DNA from: Paludibacteraceae bacterium
GTDB lineage: Bacteria > Bacteroidota > Bacteroidia > Bacteroidales > Paludibacteraceae
Direction of reading: 5' to 3'
NCBI GenBank assembly: GCA_017461505.1
Contig: JAFTXV010000007.1
Location: 558,001 to 622,000, forward strand
Length of the DNA: 64,000 nucleotides
Shown here in pieces: positions 17,246 through 27,176 of this stretch. The translations under genes and the position numbers were made by a program. The notes under the pieces are model-generated. The model was given only the letters and a program-made list of their open reading frames with translations, was not told where the DNA came from and made no database searches. Every line of letters begins with the position of its first letter. Positions within the stretch are counted from its first letter, which is position 1.

Positions 17246-18070
17246 ATGGCTGTACGTAAATTAAAACCCTCTACACCGGGGCAAAGACACAAAATTATTG
17301 GCGCATTTGACACAATTACCGCAAGTGCACCAGAGAAATCTCTTGTGTTCGGTAAAACCAAAACTGGTGGTCGCAACCATCAAGGTAAGATGACCATGCG
17401 TTACATCGGTGGTGGACACAAGCAGAAATATCGCGTAATTGACTTCAAACGTAACAAAGATGGTGTACCAGCTACAGTAAAAACTATTGAGTACGATCCA
17501 AACCGTAGTGCTCGTATCGCACTCTTGTTCTATGCTGATGGCGAGAAACGTTACATTCTTGCACCTAATGGTTTGCAAGTAGGTCAAACAGTAATCTCAG
17601 GTCCAGATGTGGCTCCTGAAGTAGGAAATGCTCTCCCAATGGCTAACATGCCTCTTGGTACGCTCATTCACAACATTGAGCTCCGTCCAGGTCAAGGTGC
17701 ATGCATGGTTCGTTCGGCTGGTGTATTCGCACAATTGTCTTCTCGCGAGGATAAATATGCGATCATCAAATTGCCTTCAGGCGAATTACGCAAGGTGCTT
17801 GCAGCATGTAAAGCAACTGTTGGTGTGGTTGGCAATAGCGACCACGCATTGGAGAAGAGTGGTAAGGCTGGTCGTAGCCGTTGGTTAGGCCGTCGTCCAC
17901 GCAACCGTGGTGTGGCAATGAACCCAGTAGATCACCCAATGGGTGGTGGTGAAGGCCGCGCATCAGGTGGACACCCACGTTCACGCAAGGGCTTGTTAGC
18001 TAAGGGCTACAAGACACGCGCTCCAAAGAACTTGAGCAACCAATACATTATTGAAAGAAGAAAGAAATAA
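17246..18070 (+). CDS. rplB: 50S ribosomal protein L2
   Basis: A 274-residue uL2 required for peptidyl transfer and subunit joining. It has [41 protein letters not shown], the SH3-like core and the C-terminal loop [20 protein letters not shown] with the essential His of the HPMGGG motif. It follows rplW by 2 bp. Confidence 0.98.
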   Translation: MAVRKLKPSTPGQRHKIIGAFDTITASAPEKSLVFGKTKTGGRNHQGKMTMRYIGGGHKQKYRVIDFKRNKDGVPATVKTIEYDPNRSARIALLFYADGEKRYILAPNGLQVGQTVISGPDVAPEVGNALPMANMPLGTLIHNIELRPGQGACMVRSAGVFAQLSSREDKYAIIKLPSGELRKVLAACKATVGVVGNSDHALEKSGKAGRSRWLGRRPRNRGVAMNPVDHPMGGGEGRASGGHPRSRKGLLAKGYKTRAPKNLSNQYIIERRKK

Positions 18071-18091
18071 CCTATTAAATTAAGAGAAATT

Positions 18092-18355
18092 ATGAGTCGT
18101 TCATTGAAAAAAGGACCATTTATCAACGTTAAGTTGGAGAAGAAGGTGTTGGCTATGAATGAGTCTGGCAAGAAAGATGTTGTTAAGACTTGGAGCCGTG
18201 CATCTATGATTTCTCCTGATTTCGTAGGTCATACTATCGCAGTTCATAATGGAAACAAGTTCATCCCTGTGTATGTAACCGAGAATATGGTGGGTCACAA
18301 GTTGGGCGAGTTCGCTCCAACCCGCACATTCCGTGGTCACTCGGGTAACCGTTAA
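18092..18355 (+). CDS. rpsS: 30S ribosomal protein S19
   Basis: An 87-residue uS19 of the 30S head. [41 protein letters not shown] and the C-terminal [16 protein letters not shown] are classic. The 43-bp gap to rplV is A/T rich. Confidence 0.98.
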   Translation: MSRSLKKGPFINVKLEKKVLAMNESGKKDVVKTWSRASMISPDFVGHTIAVHNGNKFIPVYVTENMVGHKLGEFAPTRTFRGHSGNR

Positions 18356-18398
18356 TCCAAGAATCAAATCAAACAACAATTAAATTTTAGAATTCAAA

Positions 18399-18806
18399 AT
18401 GGGTGCTAGAAAACATAATGCAGCTGAAGCAATGAAAGAAGCTCGTAAGAGCCAATACTTTGCTAAGCTTAATAACGTTCCTACATCTCCACGCAAAATG
18501 CGCCTTGTTGCCGATATGATTCGTGGAATGGAAGTGAACCGTGCACTGGGTGCGTTGCATTTCTCTACTAAAGAGGCATCGCGTGCCCTCGAGAAACTTT
18601 TGAAATCTGCTATTGCTAACTGGGAAGTTAAGACCGGTAAGAAAGCAGACCAAGAGACTCTGTATGTAAGTAATATCATGGTAGATGGCGGTATGATGCT
18701 CAAACGTCTGTTGACCGCTCCTCAAGGTCGCGGCTATCGTATCCGCAAACGCTCTAACCATGTTACTATTTTTGTAGATACTAAGAATACTAACGAAGCT
18801 AAGTAA
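18399..18806 (+). CDS. rplV: 50S ribosomal protein L22
   Basis: A 135-residue uL22. The N-terminal [21 protein letters not shown] is followed by the conserved [20 protein letters not shown]. The tunnel-loop segment ending [17 protein letters not shown], where macrolide-resistance changes map in other bacteria, looks wild type. rpsC starts 8 bp later. Confidence 0.97.
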   Translation: MGARKHNAAEAMKEARKSQYFAKLNNVPTSPRKMRLVADMIRGMEVNRALGALHFSTKEASRALEKLLKSAIANWEVKTGKKADQETLYVSNIMVDGGMMLKRLLTAPQGRGYRIRKRSNHVTIFVDTKNTNEAK

Positions 18807-18814
18807 TTAACAAA

Positions 18815-19543
18815 ATGGGACAGAAAATTAATCCAATTAGTAACCGCCTAGGTATTGTACGTGGTTGGGATTCCAACTGGTTTGGCGGTAAGAACTACGG
18901 AGATACAATTCTTGAGGATACCAAGATCCGCAAGTACCTGAATGCCCGTTTGGCTGAGGCTAGTATTTCTCGTATTGTTATCGAGCGTACTCTGAAACTT
19001 GTGACTGTAACTGTCTGCACTGCTCGCCCCGGTTTCATCATCGGTAAGGGCGGACAAGAGGTTGACAAATTGAAAGAGGAGTTGAAGAAAATCACCAAGC
19101 AAGATGTGCAGATCAACATCTTCGAGGTTAAGCGTCCTGAGCTTGATGCTACTATCGTGGCTAACAAGATCGCTCGCCAACTCGAAGGTAAGATTGCTTA
19201 CCGTCGTGCTGTGAAGATGGCTATCGCTTCTACCATGCGTATGGGCGCTGAGGGTATCAAAATCCAATTGAGTGGTCGTCTGAACGGTGCTGAAATGGCA
19301 CGTAGCGAGATGTACAAAGAGGGTCGTACCCCATTGCACACTCTCCGTGCTGACATCGATTATTGCCACGCAGGTGCTCTCACCAAAGTAGGTATGATCG
19401 GCGTAAAGGTTTGGATCTGCCGTGGTGAGGTTTATGGCAAGAAGGATCTTGCTCCAAACTTCACACAAAAGCAAGAGGCTGGTCGTGGCGATCGTCGTCG
19501 TGATGACCGTCGTGGTGGTTTCCGCAGAAACAAAAAACAATAA
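18815..19543 (+). CDS. rpsC: 30S ribosomal protein S3
   Basis: A 242-residue uS3. It has [23 protein letters not shown], the KH domain with the GxxG signature in [20 protein letters not shown], and the C-terminal [15 protein letters not shown] of the mRNA-entry helicase region. It ends in a basic tail [18 protein letters not shown]. Confidence 0.98.
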   Translation: MGQKINPISNRLGIVRGWDSNWFGGKNYGDTILEDTKIRKYLNARLAEASISRIVIERTLKLVTVTVCTARPGFIIGKGGQEVDKLKEELKKITKQDVQINIFEVKRPELDATIVANKIARQLEGKIAYRRAVKMAIASTMRMGAEGIKIQLSGRLNGAEMARSEMYKEGRTPLHTLRADIDYCHAGALTKVGMIGVKVWICRGEVYGKKDLAPNFTQKQEAGRGDRRRDDRRGGFRRNKKQ

Positions 19544-19570
19544 TGTTTAACCGATTTGTAGATTACAGTT

Positions 19571-20002
19571 ATGTTACAACCAAAGAAAACTAAATTCCGC
19601 CGCTGCCAAAAAGGCCGCATCAAAGGCAATGCACAGCGTGGTACTGAGCTCGCATTTGGCTCATTCGGTATCAAGAGTCTTGGTACCATCTGGTTGACAG
19701 GTCGTCAAATCGAGGCAGCTCGTATCGCAGTAACTCGTTACATGCAACGTCAAGGACAAGTATGGATCCGCGTTTTCCCAGATAAACCAATCACCAAGAA
19801 GCCTTTGGATGTCCGTATGGGTAAAGGTAAAGGTGCTCCAGAGGGATTCGTAGTACCATTGGCTCCAGGACGTATCATCTTTGAGATTGACGGCGTATCA
19901 TACGAGGTAGCTAAAGAAGCACTTCGTCTGGCAGCTCAAAAACTTCCTATTACAACCAAATTTGTCGTAAGACGTGATTACGACCCAACCCAAAATGTAT
20001 AA
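19571..20002 (+). CDS. rplP: 50S ribosomal protein L16
   Basis: A 143-residue uL16 at the A-site of the 50[25 protein letters not shown], the [10 protein letters not shown] segment ([14 protein letters not shown]) and [19 protein letters not shown] are present. It precedes rpmC by 8 bp. Confidence 0.97.
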   Translation: MLQPKKTKFRRCQKGRIKGNAQRGTELAFGSFGIKSLGTIWLTGRQIEAARIAVTRYMQRQGQVWIRVFPDKPITKKPLDVRMGKGKGAPEGFVVPLAPGRIIFEIDGVSYEVAKEALRLAAQKLPITTKFVVRRDYDPTQNV

Positions 20003-20010
20003 TCAGGATT

Positions 20011-20205
20011 ATGAAAACAGCTGAAATTAAAGAATTAACAACTGCTGAGATCCAAGAGCGTTTGGCTGCTGAGAAAGAGGCACTCGTTCGTATGAAATTG
20101 AATCACAGCATTTCTCCGCTTGACAATCCGTTGCAGATTAAGGTGGCTCGTAAGACAATTGCTCGCCTTGCAACCGAACTTCGTCAAAGAGAATTAACAA
20201 AGTAA
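20011..20205 (+). CDS. rpmC: 50S ribosomal protein L29
   Basis: A 64-residue two-helix uL29 at the tunnel exit. [29 protein letters not shown] and the C-terminal [20 protein letters not shown]-type helix (here [20 protein letters not shown]) are typical. Confidence 0.96.
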   Translation: MKTAEIKELTTAEIQERLAAEKEALVRMKLNHSISPLDNPLQIKVARKTIARLATELRQRELTK

Positions 20206-20218
20206 AAAACGAATTGAC

Positions 20219-20476
20219 ATGGAAACAAGAAATCTAAGAAAAGAGCGTCAGGGTATTGTCGTTTCCAACAAGATGGACAAGACTATCGTAGTTGCTGTTC
20301 ACTGGAAAGAGAAACACCCTATTTATGGCAAGTTTGTCAATAAAACTCGCAAGTTCCATGCTCACGACGAGAACAATGAGTGCGGTATCGGTGATACAGT
20401 ACGCATCATGGAAACTCGTCCATTGAGCAAGACTGTTCGTTGGCGTTTAACTCAAATTGTAGAAAGGGCTAAGTAA
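20219..20476 (+). CDS. rpsQ: 30S ribosomal protein S17
   Basis: An 85-residue OB-fold uS17. [25 protein letters not shown] and the [35 protein letters not shown] core (quoted in parts) fit the family. Stop and rplN start are 1 bp apart. Confidence 0.97.
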   Translation: METRNLRKERQGIVVSNKMDKTIVVAVHWKEKHPIYGKFVNKTRKFHAHDENNECGIGDTVRIMETRPLSKTVRWRLTQIVERAK

Positions 20477-20477
20477 T

Positions 20478-20843
20478 ATGGTACAACAAGAATCAAGACT
20501 AGTAGTTGCGGACAACTCAGGTGCTAAAGAGGCATTGTGCATCCGCGTTCTTGGCGGAACCAAAAAGCGTTACGCCAGTTTGGGTGACACCATCGTAGTA
20601 GCAGTAAAAGGTGTAATTCCTTCTTCTGATATCAAGGACGGTACTGTAACACGTGCTATCGTGGTACGCGTTAAGAAAGAGGTTCGCCGCCCAGATGGTA
20701 GCTACATCCGCTTTGATGACAACGCATGCGTACTCGTAAACAACGCAGGTGAGATCCGTGGTTCACGTATCTTCGGCCCTGTGGCTCGCGAGTTGCGTCA
20801 AACGAACATGAAAATTATTTCTCTAGCACCTGAAGTGCTCTAA
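20478..20843 (+). CDS. rplN: 50S ribosomal protein L14
   Basis: A 121-residue uL14 at the subunit interface, binding site of Rsf[39 protein letters not shown] and [13 protein letters not shown] are diagnostic. Confidence 0.98.
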   Translation: MVQQESRLVVADNSGAKEALCIRVLGGTKKRYASLGDTIVVAVKGVIPSSDIKDGTVTRAIVVRVKKEVRRPDGSYIRFDDNACVLVNNAGEIRGSRIFGPVARELRQTNMKIISLAPEVL

Positions 20844-20862
20844 TCATCTAAATTCTACAAAT

Positions 20863-21171
20863 ATGGCAAAATTACATATTAAGAAAGGTGATACCGTATA
20901 CGTGAACGCAGGTGCTTCTAAGGGCAAAACCGGCCGTGTGTTGGAGGTGCTCGTAGAGAAACAACGTGCTATCGTAGAAGGTGTTAATATGGTATCTAAG
21001 AGTACCAAACCTAATGCAAAGAATCCTCAAGGAGGTATTGTTAAACAGGAGGCTCCTATCCATATCTCTAACCTCAACCCAGTTGAGAATGGAGTACCAG
21101 TACGCGTAGGTCGCGTATTGAAGGATGGTAAGCTCGTCCGCGTAAGTAAAAAATCTGGTAAGGAGATCTAA
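20863..21171 (+). CDS. rplX: 50S ribosomal protein L24
   Basis: A 102-residue uL24, an assembly initiator with a KOW motif ([20 protein letters not shown] and GRVLEVL). The central [15 protein letters not shown] is conserved. rplE starts 2 bp downstream. Confidence 0.97.
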   Translation: MAKLHIKKGDTVYVNAGASKGKTGRVLEVLVEKQRAIVEGVNMVSKSTKPNAKNPQGGIVKQEAPIHISNLNPVENGVPVRVGRVLKDGKLVRVSKKSGKEI

Positions 21172-21173
21172 CA

Positions 21174-21716
21174 ATGAATACAGCAAGTTTAAAACAAGAT
21201 TATCTAGAGCGCATTGTGCCTGCTCTGATGAAGGAGTTTAACTACACTACAGTAATGCAGTGCCCTAAACTCGAGAAGATCGTTCTCAACCAAGGTCTTG
21301 GAGATGCTGTGGCTGACAAGAAGCTCATCGATGTAGCTCAACAAGAGATGACACTCATCACTGGTCAGAAAGCCGTTGCTACTCTCTCCAAAAAGGATAT
21401 CGCAGGTTTCAAGGTTCGTAAGAAAATGCCTATCGGCGTGCGCGTAACTCTCCGTGGTGAGCGTATGTACGAGTTCTTGGAGCGCCTCGTTCGCGTGGCT
21501 TTGCCTCGTATCCGTGACTTCAAGGGTATCCACAACAAGATGGATGGCCATGGAAACTATACACTTGGTATCCAAGAGCAAATCATCTTCCCTGAAATCA
21601 ACATTGATAACATTACCAAACTACTCGGTATGAACATCACTTTCGTAACCACCGCAAACACCGATGAGGAAGGTTTCGCATTGTTGCGTGAGTTTGGATT
21701 ACCATTCAAAAAGTAA
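21174..21716 (+). CDS. rplE: 50S ribosomal protein L5
   Basis: A 180-residue uL5 that binds 5S rRNA and forms bridge B1b. [19 protein letters not shown], the [23 protein letters not shown] core and the C-terminal [20 protein letters not shown] are visible. Confidence 0.98.
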   Translation: MNTASLKQDYLERIVPALMKEFNYTTVMQCPKLEKIVLNQGLGDAVADKKLIDVAQQEMTLITGQKAVATLSKKDIAGFKVRKKMPIGVRVTLRGERMYEFLERLVRVALPRIRDFKGIHNKMDGHGNYTLGIQEQIIFPEINIDNITKLLGMNITFVTTANTDEEGFALLREFGLPFKK

Positions 21717-21723
21717 TTAGACT

Positions 21724-21993
21724 ATGGCAAAAGAATCAATGAAAGCCCGCGAGGTAAAACGCGCAAAACTCGTAGCTAAATACGCAGCAAAACGCGCTCA
21801 ACTCCTCAAGGATGGTGACTACGAAGGTCTCCAAGCATTGCCTAAGAACGCTAGCCCAGTTCGTTTGCACAACCGTTGCAAAATCACTGGCCGTCCAAAA
21901 GGTTATATGCGTGCATTCGGCTTGAGTCGTATTCAATTCCGTGAGATGGCCTCTGCTGGACTCATCCCAGGAGTGAAGAAAGCAAGCTGGTAA
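21724..21993 (+). CDS. rpsN: 30S ribosomal protein S14 (zinc-free type)
   Basis: An 89-residue uS14. The long form without CxxC zinc ligands is recognised by [17 protein letters not shown] at the start and [20 protein letters not shown] near the end. A 102-bp gap with two hairpins follows before rpsH. Confidence 0.97.
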   Translation: MAKESMKAREVKRAKLVAKYAAKRAQLLKDGDYEGLQALPKNASPVRLHNRCKITGRPKGYMRAFGLSRIQFREMASAGLIPGVKKASW

Positions 21994-22007
21994 AAAACTG
22001 AAATTCG

Positions 22008-22077
22008 CCCAGAGGACATAAGTGCCTCTGGGGAATAAATAAAATTAATTTATTAAATATTGTCCCGAAAGGCGGGA
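22008..22077 (+). promoter_or_regulatory. Two hairpins in the leader of rpsH
   Basis: A perfect 8-bp stem CCCAGAGG/CCTCTGGG (22008-22032, 9-base loop) and a short TCCCG/CGGGA hairpin (22063-22077) occupy one of the two longest gaps within the S10-spc cluster. No T run follows. S8, encoded next, is the spc-operon repressor in E. coli, so an RNA control element is possible (inference). Confidence 0.4.
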
Positions 22078-22095
22078 TTAATTTAACAAAACATT

Positions 22096-22491
22096 ATGAC
22101 AGATCCAATCGCAGATTATCTGACTCGACTCAGAAATGCAATCAAAGCTGGTCACCGCGTAGTAGAGGTGCCTGCTTCGAATCTGAAGAAAGAGATCACA
22201 CGCATCTTGTTCGAGAAGGGCTATATCCTTTCTTACAAGTTCGTGGAGGATGGCCCTCAAGGCACTATCAAGATTGCCTTGAAGTATGATCCAGTTAACA
22301 AAGTTAACGCCATCAAGAGTTTGAAACGTGTATCAACCCCAGGTCTTCGTCAGTACGTTGGCTATCGCGAGATGCCACGCGTGCTCAATGGTCTCGGTAT
22401 CGCAATCCTTTCTACATCTAAGGGTGTGATGACCAACAAAGAGGCTCTTGGTATGAAGCTCGGTGGTGAGGTTATTTGTTACATCTATTAA
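22096..22491 (+). CDS. rpsH: 30S ribosomal protein S8
   Basis: A 131-residue uS8, central-domain 16S rRNA binder. MTDPIADYLTRLRNAIKAGH and the C-terminal GLGIAILSTSKGVMTNKEA, GGEVICYIY match the family. In E. coli it represses the spc genes. Confidence 0.98.
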   Translation: MTDPIADYLTRLRNAIKAGHRVVEVPASNLKKEITRILFEKGYILSYKFVEDGPQGTIKIALKYDPVNKVNAIKSLKRVSTPGLRQYVGYREMPRVLNGLGIAILSTSKGVMTNKEALGMKLGGEVICYIY

Positions 22492-22493
22492 TT

Positions 22494-22500
22494 AAGGAGG
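22494..22500 (+). promoter_or_regulatory. Strong Shine-Dalgarno for rplF
   Basis: AAGGAGG ends 7 bases before the rplF ATG, the same spacing as at rplW. It is unusual for this organism. Confidence 0.78.
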
Positions 22501-22507
22501 AACTGCT

Positions 22508-23071
22508 ATGTCAAGAATTGGTAAATTGCCTATCGCTATTCCTGCAGGTGTAACTGTAACAGTTAGCCCTGAGAACCTCGTGACCGTTAAGGGTCCTAAA
22601 GGTGAACTTCAACAACAAGTTAACCCTAACATCACTGTAACCGTAGAGGATGGTGTACTCACCGTAACTCGTCCAAACGATGAGAAGCAAAACCGCGCTA
22701 TGCACGGTCTTTATCGCGCGCTCATCAACAATATGGTTGTAGGTGTAAGCGAGGGTTATAAGAAAGTGCTCGAACTCGTCGGTGTAGGTTACCGTGTTGA
22801 GATGGCTGCTGCTATGCAAAATACTCTCAACTTCGCACTCGGTTATACACACCCAATCTACCTCCAACTCCCTAAAGAGATCAAAGTAGAGACCAAGTCA
22901 GAGCGTAACCAAAACCCTCTCGTTATCCTTGAGTCTGCTGACAAGCAACTTATCGGCCAAGTATGCGCTAAGATTCGCTCTTTCCGCAAACCAGAGCCAT
23001 ATAAGGGTAAAGGTATTAAGTTCCAAGGTGAAGTTGTTCGTCGTAAAGCTGGTAAATCGGCTGGTAAATAA
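22508..23071 (+). CDS. rplF: 50S ribosomal protein L6
   Basis: A 187-residue uL6 near the factor-binding site. MSRIGKLPIAIPAGVTVTV, VVGVSEGYKKVLELVGVGYR and the C-terminal signature KPEPYKGKGIKFQGEVVRRK are clear. It has a perfect Shine-Dalgarno. Confidence 0.98.
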   Translation: MSRIGKLPIAIPAGVTVTVSPENLVTVKGPKGELQQQVNPNITVTVEDGVLTVTRPNDEKQNRAMHGLYRALINNMVVGVSEGYKKVLELVGVGYRVEMAAAMQNTLNFALGYTHPIYLQLPKEIKVETKSERNQNPLVILESADKQLIGQVCAKIRSFRKPEPYKGKGIKFQGEVVRRKAGKSAGK

Positions 23072-23088
23072 TTAGAAAGGAATAAGTT

Positions 23089-23433
23089 ATGAATCAGAAA
23101 ATTGCAAGAAGACTTAAAATTAAAGCATCTATCCGTACACGTGTTTCGGGTACAGCTGAGCGTCCTCGTCTGACAGTATTCCGTAGCAACAGCCAAATCT
23201 ACGCGCAAGTTATCGACGATTTGCAAGGTAAAACACTTGCAGCTGCATCTTCGCTCGCTATTAAAGATAAAATGACCAAAACTGAGAAGGCTGCTCAAGT
23301 AGGCAAGCTCATCGCTGAAGCTGCTAAAGCTGCTGGCGTAGAGGCTGTAGTATTTGATCGCAATGGCTACCTCTATCATGGTCGAGTTAAATCATTGGCA
23401 GACGCTGCCCGCGAGGCAGGTCTCAAATTCTAA
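23089..23433 (+). CDS. rplR: 50S ribosomal protein L18
   Basis: A 114-residue uL18, a 5S rRNA binder. [37 protein letters not shown] and [23 protein letters not shown] are family motifs. The upstream AGAAAGGAA is a weaker Shine-Dalgarno-like sequence. Confidence 0.97.
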   Translation: MNQKIARRLKIKASIRTRVSGTAERPRLTVFRSNSQIYAQVIDDLQGKTLAAASSLAIKDKMTKTEKAAQVGKLIAEAAKAAGVEAVVFDRNGYLYHGRVKSLADAAREAGLKF

Positions 23434-23448
23434 AACAAAGAGACTGTT

Positions 23449-23955
23449 ATGAATCGAGTAAAATCAACACAAGACTTGGAGCTCAAGGAGCGCCTCGTTG
23501 CTGTCAACCGCGTAACTAAAGTTACGAAAGGTGGACGTACTTTCACATTTGCAGCCATCGTTGTTGTAGGAAATGAGGCTGGTATCGTAGGTTGGGGTCT
23601 TGGTAAGGCTGGTGAAGTTACCGCTGCTATCTCTAAGGCTACTGAATCTGCTAAGAAGAATCTTATCCAAGTACCAGTACTCAAAGGTACTGTACCTCAC
23701 GAGCAATACGCTAAGTTCGGTGGCGCTCGCGTTTATCTCCAACCTGCATCTCACGGTACCGGAGTAAAAGCCGGTGGTGCTATGCGTGCCGTATTGGAGT
23801 CTGCTGGTGTAACTGACATCTTGGCTAAATCTAAAGGTTCTTCTAACCCTCACAACCTCGTTAAGGCTACTATCGCAGCGCTCGGCGAAATGCGCGATGC
23901 TCGCACTGTAGCTCAAAACCGTGGCGTGAGCTTATCAACAGTGTTTAACGGTTAA
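23449..23955 (+). CDS. rpsE: 30S ribosomal protein S5
   Basis: A 168-residue uS5. The N-terminal dsRNA-binding fold is [20 protein letters not shown] and [17 protein letters not shown]. The C-terminal part is [20 protein letters not shown]. rpmD follows 15 bp later if the second ATG is used there. Confidence 0.98.
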   Translation: MNRVKSTQDLELKERLVAVNRVTKVTKGGRTFTFAAIVVVGNEAGIVGWGLGKAGEVTAAISKATESAKKNLIQVPVLKGTVPHEQYAKFGGARVYLQPASHGTGVKAGGAMRAVLESAGVTDILAKSKGSSNPHNLVKATIAALGEMRDARTVAQNRGVSLSTVFNG

Positions 23956-23970
23956 TAATTTGTGAAAATC

Positions 23971-24147
23971 ATGGCAACAATTAAAATTCAAAAAGTACGC
24001 AGCACAATCGGCTGCCCACAAGTGCAAAAGGATACTATGTTGGCTCTTGGTCTTCGCAAGATGAATGCTGTAGTTGAGCATGAGGCTACTCCTGCTATCC
24101 TCGGCATGGTAAACAAAATTAAACACTTGGTTAAAGTAATTGATTAA
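23971..24147 (+). CDS. rpmD: 50S ribosomal protein L30
   Basis: A 58-residue uL30. The start chosen is MATIKIQKV rather than an ATG three codons earlier, because family members start with Met-Ala-(T/K)-(I/V). TIGCPQVQKDTMLALGLRKM and the C-terminal MVNKIKHLVKV fit. Confidence 0.95.
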   Translation: MATIKIQKVRSTIGCPQVQKDTMLALGLRKMNAVVEHEATPAILGMVNKIKHLVKVID

Positions 24148-24169
24148 TCTTTAAATTTTAGCAAGCATT

Positions 24170-24616
24170 ATGGAATTAAATAATTTAACGCCAGCTGCTG
24201 GTTCAGTAAAGACCGCAAAACGTATCGGTCGTGGTCCTGGTTCAGGACTCGGAGGTACTTCTACTCGTGGTCATAAGGGTGCTAAGTCTCGCTCTGGTTA
24301 CTCTAAGAAAATTGGTTTCGAGGGTGGTCAGATGCCTATGCAACGCCGTTTGCCTAAGTTTGGTTTCCAAAACATCAACCGCGTTGAGTACAAAGCTATC
24401 AACCTTTCTACTCTCCAAGCGCTTGCTGAGGCTAAGAACCTCGAGAAGATCGGCTTGATCGAACTCCACGAGGCTGGCTTCATCAACAAAACTCAATTGG
24501 TGAAAATCCTTGGAAACGGTACCCTTACTGCTAAATTGACTGTTGAAGCGAATGCTTTCAGCAAATCTGCTGAGGCTGCTATCACAGCTGCTGGTGGTAC
24601 TATCAACAAAATCTAA
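24170..24616 (+). CDS. rplO: 50S ribosomal protein L15
   Basis: A 148-residue uL15. MELNNLTPAAGSVKTAKRIGRG, GTSTRGHKGAKSRSGYS, FEGGQMPMQRRLPKFGF and the C-terminal AEAAITAAGGTI are conserved. secY starts 5 bp later. Confidence 0.98.
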   Translation: MELNNLTPAAGSVKTAKRIGRGPGSGLGGTSTRGHKGAKSRSGYSKKIGFEGGQMPMQRRLPKFGFQNINRVEYKAINLSTLQALAEAKNLEKIGLIELHEAGFINKTQLVKILGNGTLTAKLTVEANAFSKSAEAAITAAGGTINKI

Positions 24617-24621
24617 TTAGT

Positions 24622-25962
24622 ATGCGTAAGTTTATTCAAACAATCCAAAATATCTGGAAGATCGAAGATCTCCGTGCTCGATTGCTGACCACAATCTTGT
24701 TTGTGCTCATCTATCGTTTCGGTTCTTTCGTAGTGCTTCCTGGTATTGACCCAACAGCCCTCTCTGCTCTGCATGCGCAGACAGCGGGTGGCTTGATGGC
24801 ACTTTTGGATATGTTCTCGGGTGGTGCCTTCTCCAATGCTTCCATTTTTGCATTGGGTATCATGCCTTACATCTCTGCATCTATCGTAATCCAACTGCTC
24901 ACTATCGCAGTGCCTTACTTCCAAAAGATGCAAAAAGAGGGTGAGTCTGGTCGCCAAAAGATGAACCAAATCACACGTTACCTCACCGTAGCTATCCTCC
25001 TTTTCCAAGGTCCTAGCTATTTGGTTAACCTCTCTGTGCAAATGGCACAAGCAGGTCAAGCCGTTGCGGTAGGTTTCAACTGGTTCACCATCTCTTCTAC
25101 TATCCTCCTCTGCGCGGGCTCTATGTTCGTGATGTGGTTGGGTGAGCGTATCACCGATCGCGGTATTGGTAATGGTATCTCCTTTATCATCCTTATCGGT
25201 ATCATCGCTCGTTTCCCAGCTGCTATCATCCAAGAGTTCTCTTCACGCTTGAACGAAGGTGGTGGTTTGATGGTATTCATCCTCGAGATCGTCTTCCTCT
25301 TGGCTGTGTTTGCATTTGCTATCCTCCTCGTACAAGGTACACGTCGTATTCCTGTACAATACGCTAAGCGTATGGTGGGTAACAAACAATATGGTGGCGT
25401 ACGTCAGTATATCCCTCTCAAGGTGAATGCTGCGAATGTGATGCCTATCATCTTCGCACAAGCTATCATGTTTATCCCTATCGCACTTGCTGGATTCTCT
25501 GCTTCAGAGAGCGCTAGCGCTTTCACTCGTGCTTTCATGGATAACGATGGCATCTTGTACAACGCTGTATTTGCAATCTTGATCATCGTTTTCACCTATT
25601 TCTACACTGCGATTATCATCAATCCTGTACAAATGGCTGAAAACCTTAAGCTCAACAACGGCTTCATCCCTGGCGTTAAACCAGGTAAGAAGACTGCTGA
25701 GTATATCGACTCTATCATGACACGCTTGACATTGCCTGGCTCTTGCCTCTTGGCTATCATCGCTATTTTGCCTGCTTTTGCTCGCCTTGCTGGTGTGAGC
25801 ATGGGCTTTGCACAATTCTTCGGTGGTACATCATTGCTCATCATGGTAGGTGTAATCTTGGATACGCTACAACAAATCGAGAGCAAGCTCCTCGAGCGTC
25901 ACTACGATGGCTTCTATGAGTCAGGTATGCGCATCAAGGGTCGCTCTGCTATGGCTTATTAA
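24622..25962 (+). CDS. secY: SecY, preprotein translocase channel subunit
   Basis: A 446-residue ten-helix membrane protein that forms the Sec channel through which the signal-peptide proteins of this window pass. Signature segments include RFGSFVVLPGIDP, plug-region GGAFSNASIFALGIMPYISASI, GNGISFIILIGI, the cytosolic loop GTRRIPVQYAKRMVG, PLKVNAANVMPIIFAQA, and the late cytoplasmic loop NGFIPGVKPGKKTAEYI. Its place after rplO and before map matches the spc operon. The usual full length is kept. Confidence 0.98.
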   Translation: MRKFIQTIQNIWKIEDLRARLLTTILFVLIYRFGSFVVLPGIDPTALSALHAQTAGGLMALLDMFSGGAFSNASIFALGIMPYISASIVIQLLTIAVPYFQKMQKEGESGRQKMNQITRYLTVAILLFQGPSYLVNLSVQMAQAGQAVAVGFNWFTISSTILLCAGSMFVMWLGERITDRGIGNGISFIILIGIIARFPAAIIQEFSSRLNEGGGLMVFILEIVFLLAVFAFAILLVQGTRRIPVQYAKRMVGNKQYGGVRQYIPLKVNAANVMPIIFAQAIMFIPIALAGFSASESASAFTRAFMDNDGILYNAVFAILIIVFTYFYTAIIINPVQMAENLKLNNGFIPGVKPGKKTAEYIDSIMTRLTLPGSCLLAIIAILPAFARLAGVSMGFAQFFGGTSLLIMVGVILDTLQQIESKLLERHYDGFYESGMRIKGRSAMAY

Positions 25963-25967
25963 GACGA

Positions 25968-26753
25968 ATGATATACCTAAAGACTGATGAAGAAGTCGAG
26001 CTGATGCGTCGCAGTAATGACCTGCTCGGAAGGACTTTGGCTGAAGTAGCCAAAGTCATCCGACCAGGGGTTACTACTGCGGAGCTGGACAAAGTGGCTT
26101 ACGAGTTTATCTGCGACAACGGAGGTATTCCTTCTTGCCTCGGATACGAGGGTTATCCAGCCACCTTGTGTACATCGGTCAACGAGCAAGTCGTACATGG
26201 TATCCCTTCTGATAAGGTGATACTCAAGGACGGCGACATCGTGTCGGTGGATACTGTGGTGAAACTGGGTGGCTTCTGCGCGGATTCGGCATATACCTTC
26301 CCTGTGGGCGATGTCGCTCCTGAGGTATTGCAACTCATGCGCACGACCAAAGAGGCACTTTATCTCGGCATCGAGCAAGCAGTCACAGGCCGACGTCTAG
26401 GCGATATCGGTGCAGTCATACAGCAACATTGCGAAAAAGCAGGCTATTCTGTAGTTCGCGAGTTTGTAGGACATGGCATCGGACGCGACATGCACGAAGA
26501 GCCTGAGGTATGCAACTACGGACGTCGTGGCAACGGTATTGTACTCAAATCGGGTATGACACTCGCCATCGAACCAATGATCTGCCTCGGTCGCCGCAAT
26601 GTGATCATCGAGAACGATGGTTGGACTGCGCGCACTGCCGACCGCAAACCTGCTGCCCACTACGAGCACAGCGTATGCGTGCGCAACGGAAAGGCAGACA
26701 TCCTGTCCACATTCGACTATATTCAACAAGTATTAGGAGATCGTTTCATTTAA
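25968..26753 (+). CDS. map: Type I methionine aminopeptidase
   Basis: A 261-residue pita-bread-fold metallopeptidase that removes initiator Met from new proteins. Metal ligands can be traced in [22 protein letters not shown] (two Asp), [12 protein letters not shown] (His), MTLAIEPM (Glu) and [18 protein letters not shown] (Glu). It starts 5 bp after secY and has higher GC than its neighbours. Confidence 0.97.
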   Translation: MIYLKTDEEVELMRRSNDLLGRTLAEVAKVIRPGVTTAELDKVAYEFICDNGGIPSCLGYEGYPATLCTSVNEQVVHGIPSDKVILKDGDIVSVDTVVKLGGFCADSAYTFPVGDVAPEVLQLMRTTKEALYLGIEQAVTGRRLGDIGAVIQQHCEKAGYSVVREFVGHGIGRDMHEEPEVCNYGRRGNGIVLKSGMTLAIEPMICLGRRNVIIENDGWTARTADRKPAAHYEHSVCVRNGKADILSTFDYIQQVLGDRFI

Positions 26754-26767
26754 TTAAACCAACTATT

Positions 26768-26986
26768 ATGGCTAAACAAGATGCAATTGAAGTAGATGGA
26801 ACCGTAACCGAGGCGTTGTCCAACGCGATGTTCCGTGTACAATTGGAAAGTGGTCATGTCATCATCGCTCACATCTCAGGTAAGATGCGTCAGCATTACA
26901 TCAAGATTCTTCCTGGTGACCGTGTGAAAGTGGAGATGAGTCCATATGACCTCACTAAAGGACGTATTTCGTTCCGTTATAAATAA
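26768..26986 (+). CDS. infA: Translation initiation factor IF-1
   Basis: A 72-residue OB-fold protein. [40 protein letters not shown] and the C-terminal [15 protein letters not shown] are the family signature. The start at 26768 follows map by 14 bp. A longer open frame that begins inside map is an artefact. Confidence 0.98.
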   Translation: MAKQDAIEVDGTVTEALSNAMFRVQLESGHVIIAHISGKMRQHYIKILPGDRVKVEMSPYDLTKGRISFRYK

Positions 26987-27008
26987 AACACTCTAAAACT
27001 CTATTAAA

Positions 27009-27125
27009 ATGAAAGTTAGAGCATCTGTAAAAAAGCGCAATGCGGACTGCAAAATCGTACGTCGCAAAGGTCGCTTGTATGTAATTAACAAAAAAGAACC
27101 AAAAATGAAAATGCGTCAAGGATAA
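27009..27125 (+). CDS. rpmJ: 50S ribosomal protein L36 (zinc-free type)
   Basis: A 38-codon gene between infA and rpsM. The start [20 protein letters not shown] and the end KMKMRQG are diagnostic for bL36. Only one Cys is present, so the CxxC...C/H zinc site of E. coli L36 is missing, as is usual in Bacteroidota. Confidence 0.96.
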   Translation: MKVRASVKKRNADCKIVRRKGRLYVINKKEPKMKMRQG

Positions 27126-27176
27126 GCATTTCATAGAGGTAAACATTTAAAAACAATTATCCTTAAGTAATTAATT

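Noticed and set aside
24613-25233. Minus-strand frame of 206 codons within secY
   Set aside because: Shadow of secY; biased toward charged residues with no start context.
26510-26767. Long N-terminal extension of infA
   Set aside because: The family starts at [11 protein letters not shown]; the extension overlaps map in another frame.
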